Of a stretch of 64,000 bases of DNA, positions 24,858 to 32,421 are shown piece after piece. The position numbers and the translations under genes were made by a program. Where the stretch lies: the NCBI GenBank assembly GCA_038210655.1, contig JBBQWM010000023.1, forward strand, positions 35,921-99,920. Reading direction: 5' to 3'. The stretch is from 54-19 sp038210655 (GTDB taxonomy: Bacteria; Chloroflexota; Chloroflexia; Chloroheliales; Chloroheliaceae). Numbering within the stretch: position 1 is the first letter of the stretch; every line of letters starts with the position of its first letter. The notes under the pieces were generated by a model. That model was not told the DNA's origin, searched no databases, and saw nothing but the letters and a program-made list of their open reading frames with translations.

Positions 24858-25334
24858 ATGTATATGACACCTTATTTGAGCCTATTTCGTGAGCAAGCGG
24901 CCCACGAAACCCGCGTTTTAACCACTATAAGTCATCCTTTGCTGCCAGATGATGAGTACGGATTGCTAGAATATTACTGTACTGACCCCGAATGTGATTG
25001 CCAGATGGTGATGTTACAAGTCCATCCTGCTTCCGATCCTAATCGCAATCTGGCTTCAATTTGTTATGTTTTTGACCCAACCGAGGATATGATAACAGAA
25101 CCAATTCTTGATCTAACCACCCCTGCCAGTCCTTACGCCCATGTTCTGTTAGAATTGGTCAAGCCGATCCTGGCTGACCCAGATTATGCCGCCCGTATAC
25201 AAGCTCATTATCGGCAGGTCAAAAATGCTACATCGCGGCCCCGGCGTTTGCGATCTACCAAACCCCTAACGGCAGGTCTACCCACTAAACCCAGGTCGCC
25301 CAAAAAACCGTCCCGTAGCCCAAAACGAAAATAA
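24858..25334 (+). CDS. Conserved-type hypothetical protein with Cys-rich motif
   Basis: 158 aa. Met at 24858 is favoured (GAGG 9 nt upstream), though the ATG at 24852 is also possible. The N-terminal 110 residues form a compact domain with YYCTDPECDCQMVMLQVH, a Cys-x5-Cys-x-Cys cluster that could bind a metal. The tail after residue 120 is very basic (RPRRLRST...PRSPKKPSRSPKRK), suggesting nucleic-acid or nucleoid association. No function recognised. Confidence 0.6.
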   Translation: MYMTPYLSLFREQAAHETRVLTTISHPLLPDDEYGLLEYYCTDPECDCQMVMLQVHPASDPNRNLASICYVFDPTEDMITEPILDLTTPASPYAHVLLELVKPILADPDYAARIQAHYRQVKNATSRPRRLRSTKPLTAGLPTKPRSPKKPSRSPKRK

Positions 25335-25605
25335 ACCTACCCGTCAGCCATAACTGTTTTTCCAGAAGGTTCTGTGACCGCCACCCCCTAACGCGCTATA
25401 TGAGAGGTTTCTTCATGTCAAAATCGTTTATATCCTTTTAACCTTTATCTATCCGCCTATTTACTTCCGATCTATAAAATTAACCCAACCGGAAATAAAG
25501 ACCTGCACCAAGTCTTTGCGACATATCACACTAAACCTGTTTACCTGCGTTAGATTTACACAAGTGATCTTCGTTACAAAAGTTGCAAATTGGTGATATA
25601 ACGTA

Positions 25606-25674
25606 TTGACTTATATCGAATGTTAGGGCATACTAATACTATCATACTAATGATAATTGTTAGTAGATACTAAC
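25606..25674 (+). promoter_or_regulatory. Promoter with overlapping palindromic operators
   Basis: TTGACT (25606-25611), a 17-nt spacer and CATACT (25629-25634). Around the expected start are TACTAA-TGATAATTG-TTAGTA (25645-25665) and the perfect palindrome GTTAGTA-GA-TACTAAC (25659-25674), a plausible repressor site. It precedes the 143-aa gene at 25721. Nothing else was recognised in the 386-nt gap. Confidence 0.45.
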
Positions 25675-25720
25675 AAAAACCTTATGGGTCGGGTTTTGAT
25701 CTTTGCGAAGGAATGGTAAA

Positions 25721-26152
25721 ATGGGAAGCTTACGAAATTTTAGCGACAACGGGCAACCAAAAGACGAAAGCAAGGCGCTTCGCCCCTCAGAGCAAATTCA
25801 GGTCGAACTGGATACTACCAACCTCCAGGAGCCAAAGTTGAAGTTACGTCAACAAAGCTGGGCCGAAGGGATGGGCTGGTTTACCCAGAAAACTATTACG
25901 CTGGATGCGGAGCAAGCCGTCACCCTCACCTACGACCTTGAGCAAGCTCTTATCAGCGCCAAACTAGCCGCTTCCCAGGCTCACCATAGCCCTTCTACCA
26001 ACAAAACTTCCGCCCCAGTGAGGCCGGAAACGCCTTCCAAAGCCAGTATTATCGAGTTCCCCACCGACCGCACCGCTCACAAAGCATCCGAAATTCCGGC
26101 TGCCGATGGGGAAGCCAAAATACTGACCTTCAAACCACGCAAGCGAGCTTAA
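25721..26152 (+). CDS. Hypothetical protein
   Basis: 143 aa; the ATG at 25721 (MGSLRNFSDN) is chosen for its AAGGA box, rather than the TTG at 25703. An N-terminal soluble domain of ~85 residues (VELDTTNLQEPKLKLRQQSW, GMGWFTQKTITLDAEQAV) is followed by a disordered Pro/Ala/Thr-rich tail ending ILTFKPRKRA. No family recognised. The palindromic operators over its promoter suggest that it is tightly regulated. Confidence 0.5.
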   Translation: MGSLRNFSDNGQPKDESKALRPSEQIQVELDTTNLQEPKLKLRQQSWAEGMGWFTQKTITLDAEQAVTLTYDLEQALISAKLAASQAHHSPSTNKTSAPVRPETPSKASIIEFPTDRTAHKASEIPAADGEAKILTFKPRKRA

Positions 26153-26269
26153 AAACAGATTTCATTCGCAACCTGCTCTACCGCGAATGATATTTAGTAT
26201 AATAAGGAAAGCGCGAAGATTATTTTAGACCCGCACGGGTCTGTCTTATTTAAGGAGACACGGTACACA

Positions 26270-26330
26270 GAGCCAGGTAATTCGATTTAATCCTGTTTAC
26301 CCTGTGCATCCCTGTTAAATTTAGAGGAGG
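26270..26330 (+). repeat. Family F leader repeat, copy 3
   Basis: AATCCTGTTTACCCTGTGCA followed by TCCCTGTTAAATTTAGAGGAGG, directly before the ferritin-like gene. Upstream GGTACACAGAGCCAGGTAAT also matches the copy at 32331. Confidence 0.75.
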
Positions 26331-26336
26331 AAAAAA

Positions 26337-26843
26337 ATGGCTGAGACCAGTCAACCTTTTGGGAGCGAGTCGGGAACCGAGCGTAAAATAGAGGCGCTCA
26401 ACCAGATTTTGTCTTTGGAGTACGCTGCGTTCCACCAATATACCCAGCACAGCTTTCTGGTTCACGGCCTCGACCGCAACGATTTTCACCCTTATTTCGA
26501 GGAGCAGGCCGAAAGTAGCTACAAGCATGCCAAAATGATTGGCGATAAAATCGTTGGTTACGGCGGGTTGCCGGTGGTCGAGATAGCTACGGTCTACCAG
26601 TCAACCAACCTCCTGACCATGTTGGAGCAAGACTTGGAGTTAGAGCGCCAGTTGCGCGATGCCTACATCGCCGCACTTCCTCTAGCCGAAGCCGATAACG
26701 ATGTGCCGCTCAAGTTCTTGCTGGAAAAGCAAGCTTACGCCGAGCAAGAAGATGTCGAAGAGTTGGAGCGGTATCTCAGTCTGCACCGTATCGCTCTCAG
26801 CGAAGAAAACCCCGCCACTGGTGGGGCAACTAGGGCGGTTTAG
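26337..26843 (+). CDS. Ferritin-like/bacterioferritin-family diiron protein
   Basis: 168 aa four-helix bundle. Likely diiron ligands: Glu in LSLEYAAFHQYTQHS, ExxH in EEQAESSYKHAK, Glu in LEQDLELERQLRDAY, and E/Q-rich LLEKQAYAEQEDVEELE. The length and order of helices fit bacterioferritin/Dps-like storage proteins or the broader ferritin-like superfamily; no haem-ligand Met is obvious. The role is probably intracellular iron storage or peroxide detoxification. It sits behind a family F leader and 95 nt before a FhuF-like gene with the same leader, suggesting paired iron storage and release. Confidence 0.8.
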   Translation: MAETSQPFGSESGTERKIEALNQILSLEYAAFHQYTQHSFLVHGLDRNDFHPYFEEQAESSYKHAKMIGDKIVGYGGLPVVEIATVYQSTNLLTMLEQDLELERQLRDAYIAALPLAEADNDVPLKFLLEKQAYAEQEDVEELERYLSLHRIALSEENPATGGATRAV

Positions 26844-26857
26844 CAAATAAGCCTTTT

Positions 26858-26933
26858 GGGTAATAGGCAAGTGTATAGAGAAATTTAATCCTATCCTGTG
26901 AATCCTGTCTATCCCTGTTAATTTCCGAGGAGA
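26858..26933 (+). repeat. Family F leader repeat, copy 4
   Basis: GGGTAATAGGCAAG, ATCCTATCCTGTGAATCCTG and ATCCCTGTTAATTTCCGAGGAG end 6 nt before the start codon of the FhuF-like gene. Confidence 0.75.
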
Positions 26934-26938
26934 CGGTA

Positions 26939-27832
26939 ATGGCGGTTTTGGATTTAGCAAGTAAAAACAACAAGACGACTTTTGCCACTGGTGCTTTTGG
27001 GGCCGGGCAGATGCTAGTAGCTTGCGATGTTCAGGCCGTCAGCCGTCACCTTCAAACCGCCCCTTACGATCTGAGTGGGGCGGCCCGGCGCAGCCAGCAC
27101 CAATATCGTTTTCCGGCCCAACTCGCGGGCGGCCCTTTGTTAATAGACGAAGGTTTGCGCTTACCGGTCAGCCTGGGAACCGCCTTACAAACGGCAGCGA
27201 TGTACCAGGGGTTGAATTGGTCTGAGCCGGTCACGCGCCGCTATATCGCAGGCGAGTTCTTCCGGCAATATACCGAAATGCTCCTGAAAGAGACGGTTGG
27301 GCTGGCGGTCGTCCGGCAAGTCGGGCTAAATTTGGCCGCGACTAATCTGGTTATCGGGCTGTTACGCGGCGCACCAACCGGGCTACAACTGCGGCGGTTG
27401 GGCGGAGCGGTCGGCCCGGCCTTTGCCCAGCCCGCCGAAGGCTCGAATTTCGAGGCGGCTTCTACCACTCTCGATTTTTACGCTCAATTCTTTAACGGGC
27501 TGCTCGAACACAATTTGCGCCCGCTAGTAGCGAAATTGGTCGAAGCCAGCCAGGTCAAGCCGGATGTTCTCTGGGACTACGCGATTGAAGCAATGTTGTC
27601 CGCCCTGGACAACTTGGCCCTGACAGAACCTATTCTGGCTCAGGCTCGCACTGCGCTCATGATCGAAGAATTACACCCTGGCGACCGTCTCGTCCCCTCT
27701 TCCGGCCCTGCCACCCTCACACCCGGCGCTCTCCTGCTAGGTGGCGGCACGATCTACCTCAAACGCAAATGCTGCGAGAAATTCAAAAAGAAAGACCGTT
27801 GCTCCAACTGCCCCGGCAACCGAAAAAGATAA
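26939..27832 (+). CDS. FhuF-like iron-sulfur protein (putative ferric reductase)
   Basis: 297 aa. The body is a helical domain without motifs I can name. The C-terminus carries KRKCCEKFKKKDRCSNCPGN, a Cys-Cys-x8-Cys-x2-Cys arrangement close to the [2Fe-2S] signature of FhuF siderophore-iron reductases (CC-x10-CxxC). FhuF proteins reduce ferric siderophores in the cytoplasm. Context supports an iron role: the ferritin-like gene is immediately upstream and both have the same leader. The spacing of the Cys motif is 2 residues short of canonical, so assignment is tentative. A strong intrinsic terminator follows. Confidence 0.6.
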   Translation: MAVLDLASKNNKTTFATGAFGAGQMLVACDVQAVSRHLQTAPYDLSGAARRSQHQYRFPAQLAGGPLLIDEGLRLPVSLGTALQTAAMYQGLNWSEPVTRRYIAGEFFRQYTEMLLKETVGLAVVRQVGLNLAATNLVIGLLRGAPTGLQLRRLGGAVGPAFAQPAEGSNFEAASTTLDFYAQFFNGLLEHNLRPLVAKLVEASQVKPDVLWDYAIEAMLSALDNLALTEPILAQARTALMIEELHPGDRLVPSSGPATLTPGALLLGGGTIYLKRKCCEKFKKKDRCSNCPGNRKR

Positions 27833-27873
27833 TCTAATCTGATGTCTAATTTCTAATATCTAATTTCTACAAA

Positions 27874-27910
27874 CAAAAAAAGCCGGTTCCCTCACTCTTG
27901 GAACCGGCTT
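27874..27910 (+). terminator. Intrinsic terminator/hairpin after the iron genes
   Basis: AAAGCCGGTTCC pairs with GGAACCGGCTTT around a 9-nt loop, with A-rich and T-rich flanks, so it may work in both directions. The rest of the 27833-28233 gap has only a decayed family B repeat. Confidence 0.75.
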
Positions 27911-28149
27911 TGTCTTTGGTGGATTCACTTACTCACTGTCACTAACTATATTGACTTGCTCGCCTACTTAACCGCCCGACTCACCTGCTTGCGCTTCGAT
28001 ACAAGGCTGGTTTGCTAGTCTCTCATCCATTCATTGCCTTAACAGCCCTGAATGGCGCTTGCTCACAACTGTAATAGTTCCAAACAAGCTACTGATCGAC
28101 CTCATCCTTGCATTTGGCTGTGCCAGTCAGCTAATTAAGCTGAATTTGT

Positions 28150-28223
28150 CCATATAATCCTGTGGAAGCATGTTTCTGGCTGCGACAGTTATCCACCATC
28201 ATAACCAGAAGCCCACTCCTACA
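28150..28223. repeat. Decayed family B inverted repeat downstream of fmoA
   Basis: CCTGTGGAAGCATGTTTCTGG on the left pairs imperfectly with CCAGAAGCCCACTCCTACAG on the right. It lies directly beyond the fmoA stop codon and could act as its 3' hairpin. Confidence 0.5.
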
Positions 28224-28233
28224 GAGGAAAAAG

Positions 28234-29355
28234 TTACTTAATCGCAATCGCCGCGTTGGGGCCAATCGATGCGTTAGCATCTTCTGCCTCAAACCACACG
28301 TCGAAGGGGGTAATGTTCCCACGGGCAATGGTGTTGACAAAGCTCAAATAGCCACCACCCTGGAACAGGTAATTATTCTTGCCGGTCTTCTTGCGGAAGG
28401 TCGGGTTGGCTTCCTTAATCCGCCAGCCATCCGGCGTACCCAGGTTATAGTTAAACTCTAGGTCTAGCGGGATCGGTTGGGCCGGGATGCCGTGATGCAA
28501 AATTGGCAACTGCGGATGATCGATAACCTTGAGTTGACCATCTTTGCGCTCGACTACGCTGGGTAGTTCGGCCCGCGCCTCGATCCGAATCGAGTCGGCA
28601 GTCGTCTGGAACTTACCCTTGACGTAAGCTTCGCGGCCTTTGAGCAACGAAACCGGGAACAAGCGCGTCCAGTAAGTTACCCCATCAACCTGGCCGGTCC
28701 CACTGGTTACGAACGTCACCCGGCTAAGGGTCTTACCCTCGCTGGCACTCAGGGTACGCACCTGAATATCTTCGTAAAGCTGCCCGGTAAGGTCGCCGGT
28801 GCGCCACAGTGGGCCAAAGAAGACCGTTTTGGTCAAGACCTCGCTGTTGCGGGCAGTCACGGTGCGAACCTGCTCCCAGGCTTCGCGGGCAATCTGCGTA
28901 TCAAGAGCGATACGGGCGGTTACATCGTGGAACAACCGACCACCGATATAAGTCTGCGACCGGGTCAAGTTGAGCGAACTATCCGGCACATAAGTCTCGC
29001 GCCGAACGGTTCCGCGCCACTCGAACGGATGAATAAAGTCCCCGACGATCACCCGACCATAGCCTTTGCTTTCACGAGTTTTGTCGTCTAGGTCGGTGAT
29101 AAGAGCATTGATTTCTAGCCCTTTTTTGACCCCTTCAACCATTGATTCGATCCGAACGGTACATTCGGAAATATCATCCCCTTTGGGTCTAGCCCGAAAT
29201 TCTACTTCTAATTCTAAAGGATACTTGGGTACGGCAGTTGGACATCCGAGGATAGCCTGTGCGCTAATATTGGCCCACCAATCGTTATCGTAGCGACAAA
29301 CCCAGTTGGCTAACCCTTTCCCCTGCTCTGCCCGCCCTTCAAGGAACGCTGGCAT
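28234..29355 (-). CDS. fmoA: Fenna-Matthews-Olson bacteriochlorophyll a protein
   Basis: 373 aa; the ATG at 29355 (MPAFLEGRAEQ) has GGAGG 7 nt upstream, whereas a longer frame to 29415 runs through an intercistronic hairpin. FMO family features seen in order: GRVIVGDFIHPFEWRGTV, YIGGRLFHDVTARIALD, FFGPLWRTG, GTGQVDGVTYWTRLFP, the His-rich LPILHHGIP (bacteriochlorophyll ligation region) and the C-terminal GGGYLSFVNTIARGN. Length is close to the ~366 aa of Chlorobi FMO. FMO is the water-soluble trimer that passes excitation from chlorosome baseplate to a type I reaction centre. It is the last gene of the cytochrome-pscA-fmoA operon. Confidence 0.95.
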   Translation of the reverse strand: MPAFLEGRAEQGKGLANWVCRYDNDWWANISAQAILGCPTAVPKYPLELEVEFRARPKGDDISECTVRIESMVEGVKKGLEINALITDLDDKTRESKGYGRVIVGDFIHPFEWRGTVRRETYVPDSSLNLTRSQTYIGGRLFHDVTARIALDTQIAREAWEQVRTVTARNSEVLTKTVFFGPLWRTGDLTGQLYEDIQVRTLSASEGKTLSRVTFVTSGTGQVDGVTYWTRLFPVSLLKGREAYVKGKFQTTADSIRIEARAELPSVVERKDGQLKVIDHPQLPILHHGIPAQPIPLDLEFNYNLGTPDGWRIKEANPTFRKKTGKNNYLFQGGGYLSFVNTIARGNITPFDVWFEAEDANASIGPNAAIAIK

Positions 29356-29393
29356 GTGAATACCTCCATTTTCTAAAAGTGCTGAGTGGTGAA

Positions 29394-29437
29394 TGCGAGG
29401 GGGATGTACCACCAAACCGGGGGTACATCCCCTCGCA
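29394..29437 (-). promoter_or_regulatory. Strong intercistronic hairpin between pscA and fmoA
   Basis: TGCGAGGGGATGTACC and GGTACATCCCCCTCGCA pair over ~16 bp with one bulge and a ~10-nt loop. It lies 6 nt after the pscA stop and ~40 nt before the fmoA start, with no T-run. It is likely an mRNA processing or stabilising element, or partial terminator, that sets the FMO to reaction-centre ratio. Confidence 0.65.
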
Positions 29438-29443
29438 CTAGGG

Positions 29444-31228
29444 TCAGGGTTGACCGATAGGCGCTAACACCGGAACATTTACATTCGGTCTCCAGGCATA
29501 ACCTACACCGAGGTAAGTGAAGACACAGATAAACACTCCACTGTAGTACAGGTAGGTACCTAACATCCGACTACCTACCAACGTCATGACCCAGCGTTCA
29601 GGCACCATGTTGATGCCAAACCACTTTTTGAGGGCCTGACTGAAAATATACGCCCCTTCTAACCGACTTCCCCGGAACTCGAACCAAAACATGAAACTTA
29701 GTAGCCAGACCAGATGCCCCAGATAGAGCAACATAGTCAGATGACCGTCATTCCAGATTTTGCTGGTCGCCTGGAAGATGAAGAACAACGTTCCGGGTCG
29801 GCCAGGGAAACTCGTATCACCCTGTGGGTCTTTCGGGTTTATTGCATACTGCAATGACCCAAAATAAACACCCATCATGTACCAAACAATTACCGAGAGA
29901 GGCTTGACTGCCCATAACATTGCTAACCAGACCTGGTCTTGTATGGAGTAGCCTCAGGTTCCGCCATAGGCCGGGCCTAGACACGGATAGTCAAAACTGC
30001 GCTTAGTAATCCCTTTTGCGTCGAAGAGCGGACTACGTCTTGTAAAGAAAACCGCTCGACTTATAGGTATCCCGACGAAGAAAAAGCCTGCTACTAACGA
30101 GTGTATAAAGACCCAATCACTTACGCTAGTGTGATAACCGGGCCAGACGTGTAGTAGTCCTGGGGTCAGCCATTCCATCACATAGGGTTTCAGGCCATCG
30201 ATGTACCACTCCTGGGGGAACAGCTTAAAGTCCACCATCGAGTTGATACCCATCACGCTCCAGGCCGAGAACCCGGTAAAGAAGGCTAGTAGGAAAATTA
30301 CACTGCTGATGCTGGCCTGCCGATCCTGATTGTCGAACCAGCGCACCCACCGAGAAACCACCCAGGGGTTCTTGGTGTCATCTTCGCGCACATCCCACAG
30401 ATATTGCGCTCCGTGGAAAACGCCGCCGATGATGTAGAGGGCCGATACATTGATGTGGTTCCACACAAACAAGTTGAGGGACACATCGCTCCACTGCCCA
30501 CGCACTACATCGGCTCCACGCGGGAAGGTGAACCAGGCAAAAACGCTGTACAACATACCTGTCCAACCGAAGACCACTAGATTGACGTGAAGTTGAGCTT
30601 TAGGGTCTTCCAGATGCCGGTTGAAAGTCGGCGGCTTGAGCCATGTTAGATAGCCGACTACTACTAGCACCGCGGACAGGCTGAGTAGCAGCGCATCCCC
30701 GTTAAAGGTTGTATTTTGCGCCCTCGCTGCATCTGTCAAAGCGAAATCGCCAAACTTAGGGCCGCGCTGCATTACTATCGTTGACCACACGTTCCAGGCG
30801 AAGAGCCACCACGCAAGATAGATCAGGTGTCCACCCCAGGCTTTAGCATAAGTCAGGGAGGCGGACTGTAAAATCTTATTGGTGTAGTGCCACCAACCAA
30901 AGAGGATCAACCCTAACCCGATTATGACGTGAATTAGTGCGTAGGTTAGAACTTTTTCTTTGGTATCGATGCCTAGATTATATAACTGTGGTTCGATAGT
31001 AAGGTAAAAATAGTTACCCGGAAAGGTGACACCGCTGCCTATGTTGAACCCGACCATTGTGCCGATTGATCCGGCTACGATCAGGTGTCCCCCAAAGATT
31101 TGATCTTCGGTGCGGGGAAAGGCAAACAGTTGATACCACCGATAGCCAGGTACGTGCAGCTCAGCCGCCTTGTTCAACGCCGGTCGGTTAATCAGAGGCC
31201 GGGCGCCGGGTTGCAAGGTGATACTCAT
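29444..31228 (-). CDS. pscA: Type I photosynthetic reaction centre core subunit with in-frame UGA (putative selenocysteine) at the FX ligand
   Basis: 594 residues if UGA (29956-29954) is read through; otherwise 424 aa then stop. Eight predicted helices (~44-66, 94-116, 131-153, 176-197, 213-236, 252-279, 308-328, 371-396) precede the FX loop PCLGPAYGGT. Three helices (~434-457, 496-517, 555-578) follow, giving the 11-helix type I fold. His-rich helices (YALIHVIIG, NHINVSALY, VFIHSLVAG) suit chlorophyll ligation. In PsaA the FX motif is C-x8-C; here it is Cys416-x8-UGA425, followed in the same frame by GYSIQDQVWLAMLW. Adjacent coding is undamaged, and no Shine-Dalgarno precedes the Met at 29920 to restart translation. 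Homodimeric core inferred. Elsewhere TGA is a normal stop (e.g. recG), and Trp is TGG here. Confidence 0.9.
29899..29956 (-). promoter_or_regulatory. Putative bacterial SECIS element in pscA mRNA
   Basis: On the minus strand, starting in the UGA itself: GAGGCU (29955-29950) pairs with AGCCUC (29904-29899), ACU (29949-29947) with AGU (29909-29907), CCAUA (29946-29942) with UAUGG (29916-29912), and apical ACCA (29937-29934) with UGGU (29929-29926), closing a GGUC loop (29933-29930). Exactly 20 nt lie between UGA and the loop. The E. coli fdhF SECIS also has a GGUC loop about 18 nt after its UGA. The loop codons (CAG GTC TGG, Gln-Val-Trp) are also under protein constraint. Confidence 0.6.
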
Positions 31229-31310
31229 CGGTTGCGCTCCTTACTAACGAGTGAGTTAGCCAAATTTAGTAACATTTCGTAACACTTTGTTACTGTAATA
31301 AGTCCAAAAG

Positions 31311-31970
31311 CTATTTTTTAGAAGTCTGCTGTTTCAGATACAGCATGATGTCTATCGCTTGCTGCGGTGTGGCGATACCGGCTGGCATCGGGTTCCAACT
31401 TCCACTGCGCGGGCCATCTTTGCTATCGAGCCGAATAGAAACTCCATCATTATTCAAATTGTGCGATTGACTGCCGAGCAGGATGAAGGTTACAACGTTG
31501 GCATCGTTGAGCGGCTTGCCATTGTAGAGCGTTGTAGTCTGGTAGAGATTACCAAGCCACGGGCCGTTGCTGGTAGCATCGGGTGGGCCGAAATGACAGC
31601 CGATGCAAATACGTGCATAGTTGGTCTGGCCCCGCGCCAACGAACCTTTATATTCTTTATCGGCCTGGGTCGCGATTTTTGTGTCGCTCGACTTCATGTC
31701 GGTCAGCCATTTCTCGACCTGCACTACTTTGCCGTCGGCGGTAATTTGAACCTGGGCTACTTCTGGCCCCTGGTTTTCAACCCCGGTCTGGATGTTACGG
31801 TTGCCTTCGCCCAGAGCATTTGTTCCTTTGCCGATCAGTAGTACGAACAGCACGAACAAGATTACCCCGGTGAAAATCCCGACCAACCAAACCCCGTAGT
31901 AGACCACTTGCGACCGAGGTTCGCCCAGGGCCGAGCGTGCATTCCGATTCTGCCTGGGTTGAAATGCCAC
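31311..31970 (-). CDS. Membrane-anchored monohaem cytochrome c (photosystem operon)
   Basis: 219 aa, GTG start with GGAGG 7 nt upstream. One N-terminal membrane helix (~24-47, VVYYGVWLVGIFTGVILFV), a ~60-residue linker, then a class I cytochrome c domain: CIGCH (Cys122, Cys125, His126) and a likely distal Met195 in WNPMPAG. It is oriented outside the membrane, so it could re-reduce the oxidised special pair, the job of PscC/PetJ-type cytochromes in other type I systems. It is not a clear PscC homologue, which has three helices. It precedes pscA by 82 nt on the same strand and is the first gene of the operon. Confidence 0.85.
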   Translation of the reverse strand: MAFQPRQNRNARSALGEPRSQVVYYGVWLVGIFTGVILFVLFVLLIGKGTNALGEGNRNIQTGVENQGPEVAQVQITADGKVVQVEKWLTDMKSSDTKIATQADKEYKGSLARGQTNYARICIGCHFGPPDATSNGPWLGNLYQTTTLYNGKPLNDANVVTFILLGSQSHNLNNDGVSIRLDSKDGPRSGSWNPMPAGIATPQQAIDIMLYLKQQTSKK

Positions 31971-32421
31971 CGGTCTACCTCCTCTCTACCTATGTTTGAG
32001 CCAATTGATTTTCTCTCCCGCAAAGTGGTTTAGTACTGTGCTGAGTGAGCATTGTGCGAAGGTTTCAGGAAGTTTTGATGTTCCTGTGGTTAGTCATATA
32101 ATAGTGCAAGTAGTTTTTAACAGCAGTAGTATTTGCTACACCCCTTTTTTACTCCAAGTGATGATAAAATTGTACAAATCCTCAACAAAAATCATACAAG
32201 CGGTTTTAACAGCCTCCAAAACTTAAAAATGCTATAATCGGCTCTAAATGCGATCCCTTTTAATTCTTGTCAAACCAGTAAAGCTGGGTTCATCGGTGTT
32301 AATTTAGAAAAGAGACCTGGTACGCAGAGTGCAGGTGGGCCAATCAAAGTAACCAATTCAGCAGGAATAAGTAATTTATTTTATCCTGTACATCCCTGTT
32401 AATTTTAGAGGAGGCGACAAA
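31971..32421. other. Divergent intergenic region between the photosystem operon and the acyl-CoA dehydrogenase gene
   Basis: 451 nt, AT-rich. On the minus strand TTGTTG-16 nt-TATCAT (about 32162-32189) is a weak candidate promoter for the cytochrome-pscA-fmoA operon. On the plus strand TGCTATAAT (-10, TATAAT 32233-32238) could drive the acyl-CoA dehydrogenase gene, but no well-spaced -35 box is seen. The right end is family F leader copy 5. No gene is supported. Confidence 0.4.
32331..32414 (+). repeat. Family F leader repeat, copy 5
   Basis: GTGCAGGTGGGCCAATCAAA, GCAGGAATAAGTAATTT, TTATCCTGTACATCCCTG and TTAATTTTAGAGGAGG in order, ending 8 nt before the TTG start of the acyl-CoA dehydrogenase. 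It is one of the two longest copies. Confidence 0.8.

Noticed and set aside
29444..29920. Second half of the reaction centre as an independent gene starting at the ATG at 29920
   Set aside because: It is in the same frame as the upstream part, starts inside helix 9, and lacks a Shine-Dalgarno. A split would cut the FX loop. Treated as one UGA-containing gene.
29954..29956. UGA read as Trp (altered code)
   Set aside because: Trp is encoded by TGG throughout this gene, and TGA ends other genes (recG, the response regulator at 43448). Trp would also not bind FX.
29954..29956. pscA as a simple nonsense pseudogene
   Set aside because: Not excluded, but the single lesion falls exactly on a cluster ligand, the frame is intact downstream, and a SECIS-like hairpin follows, so it is less likely.
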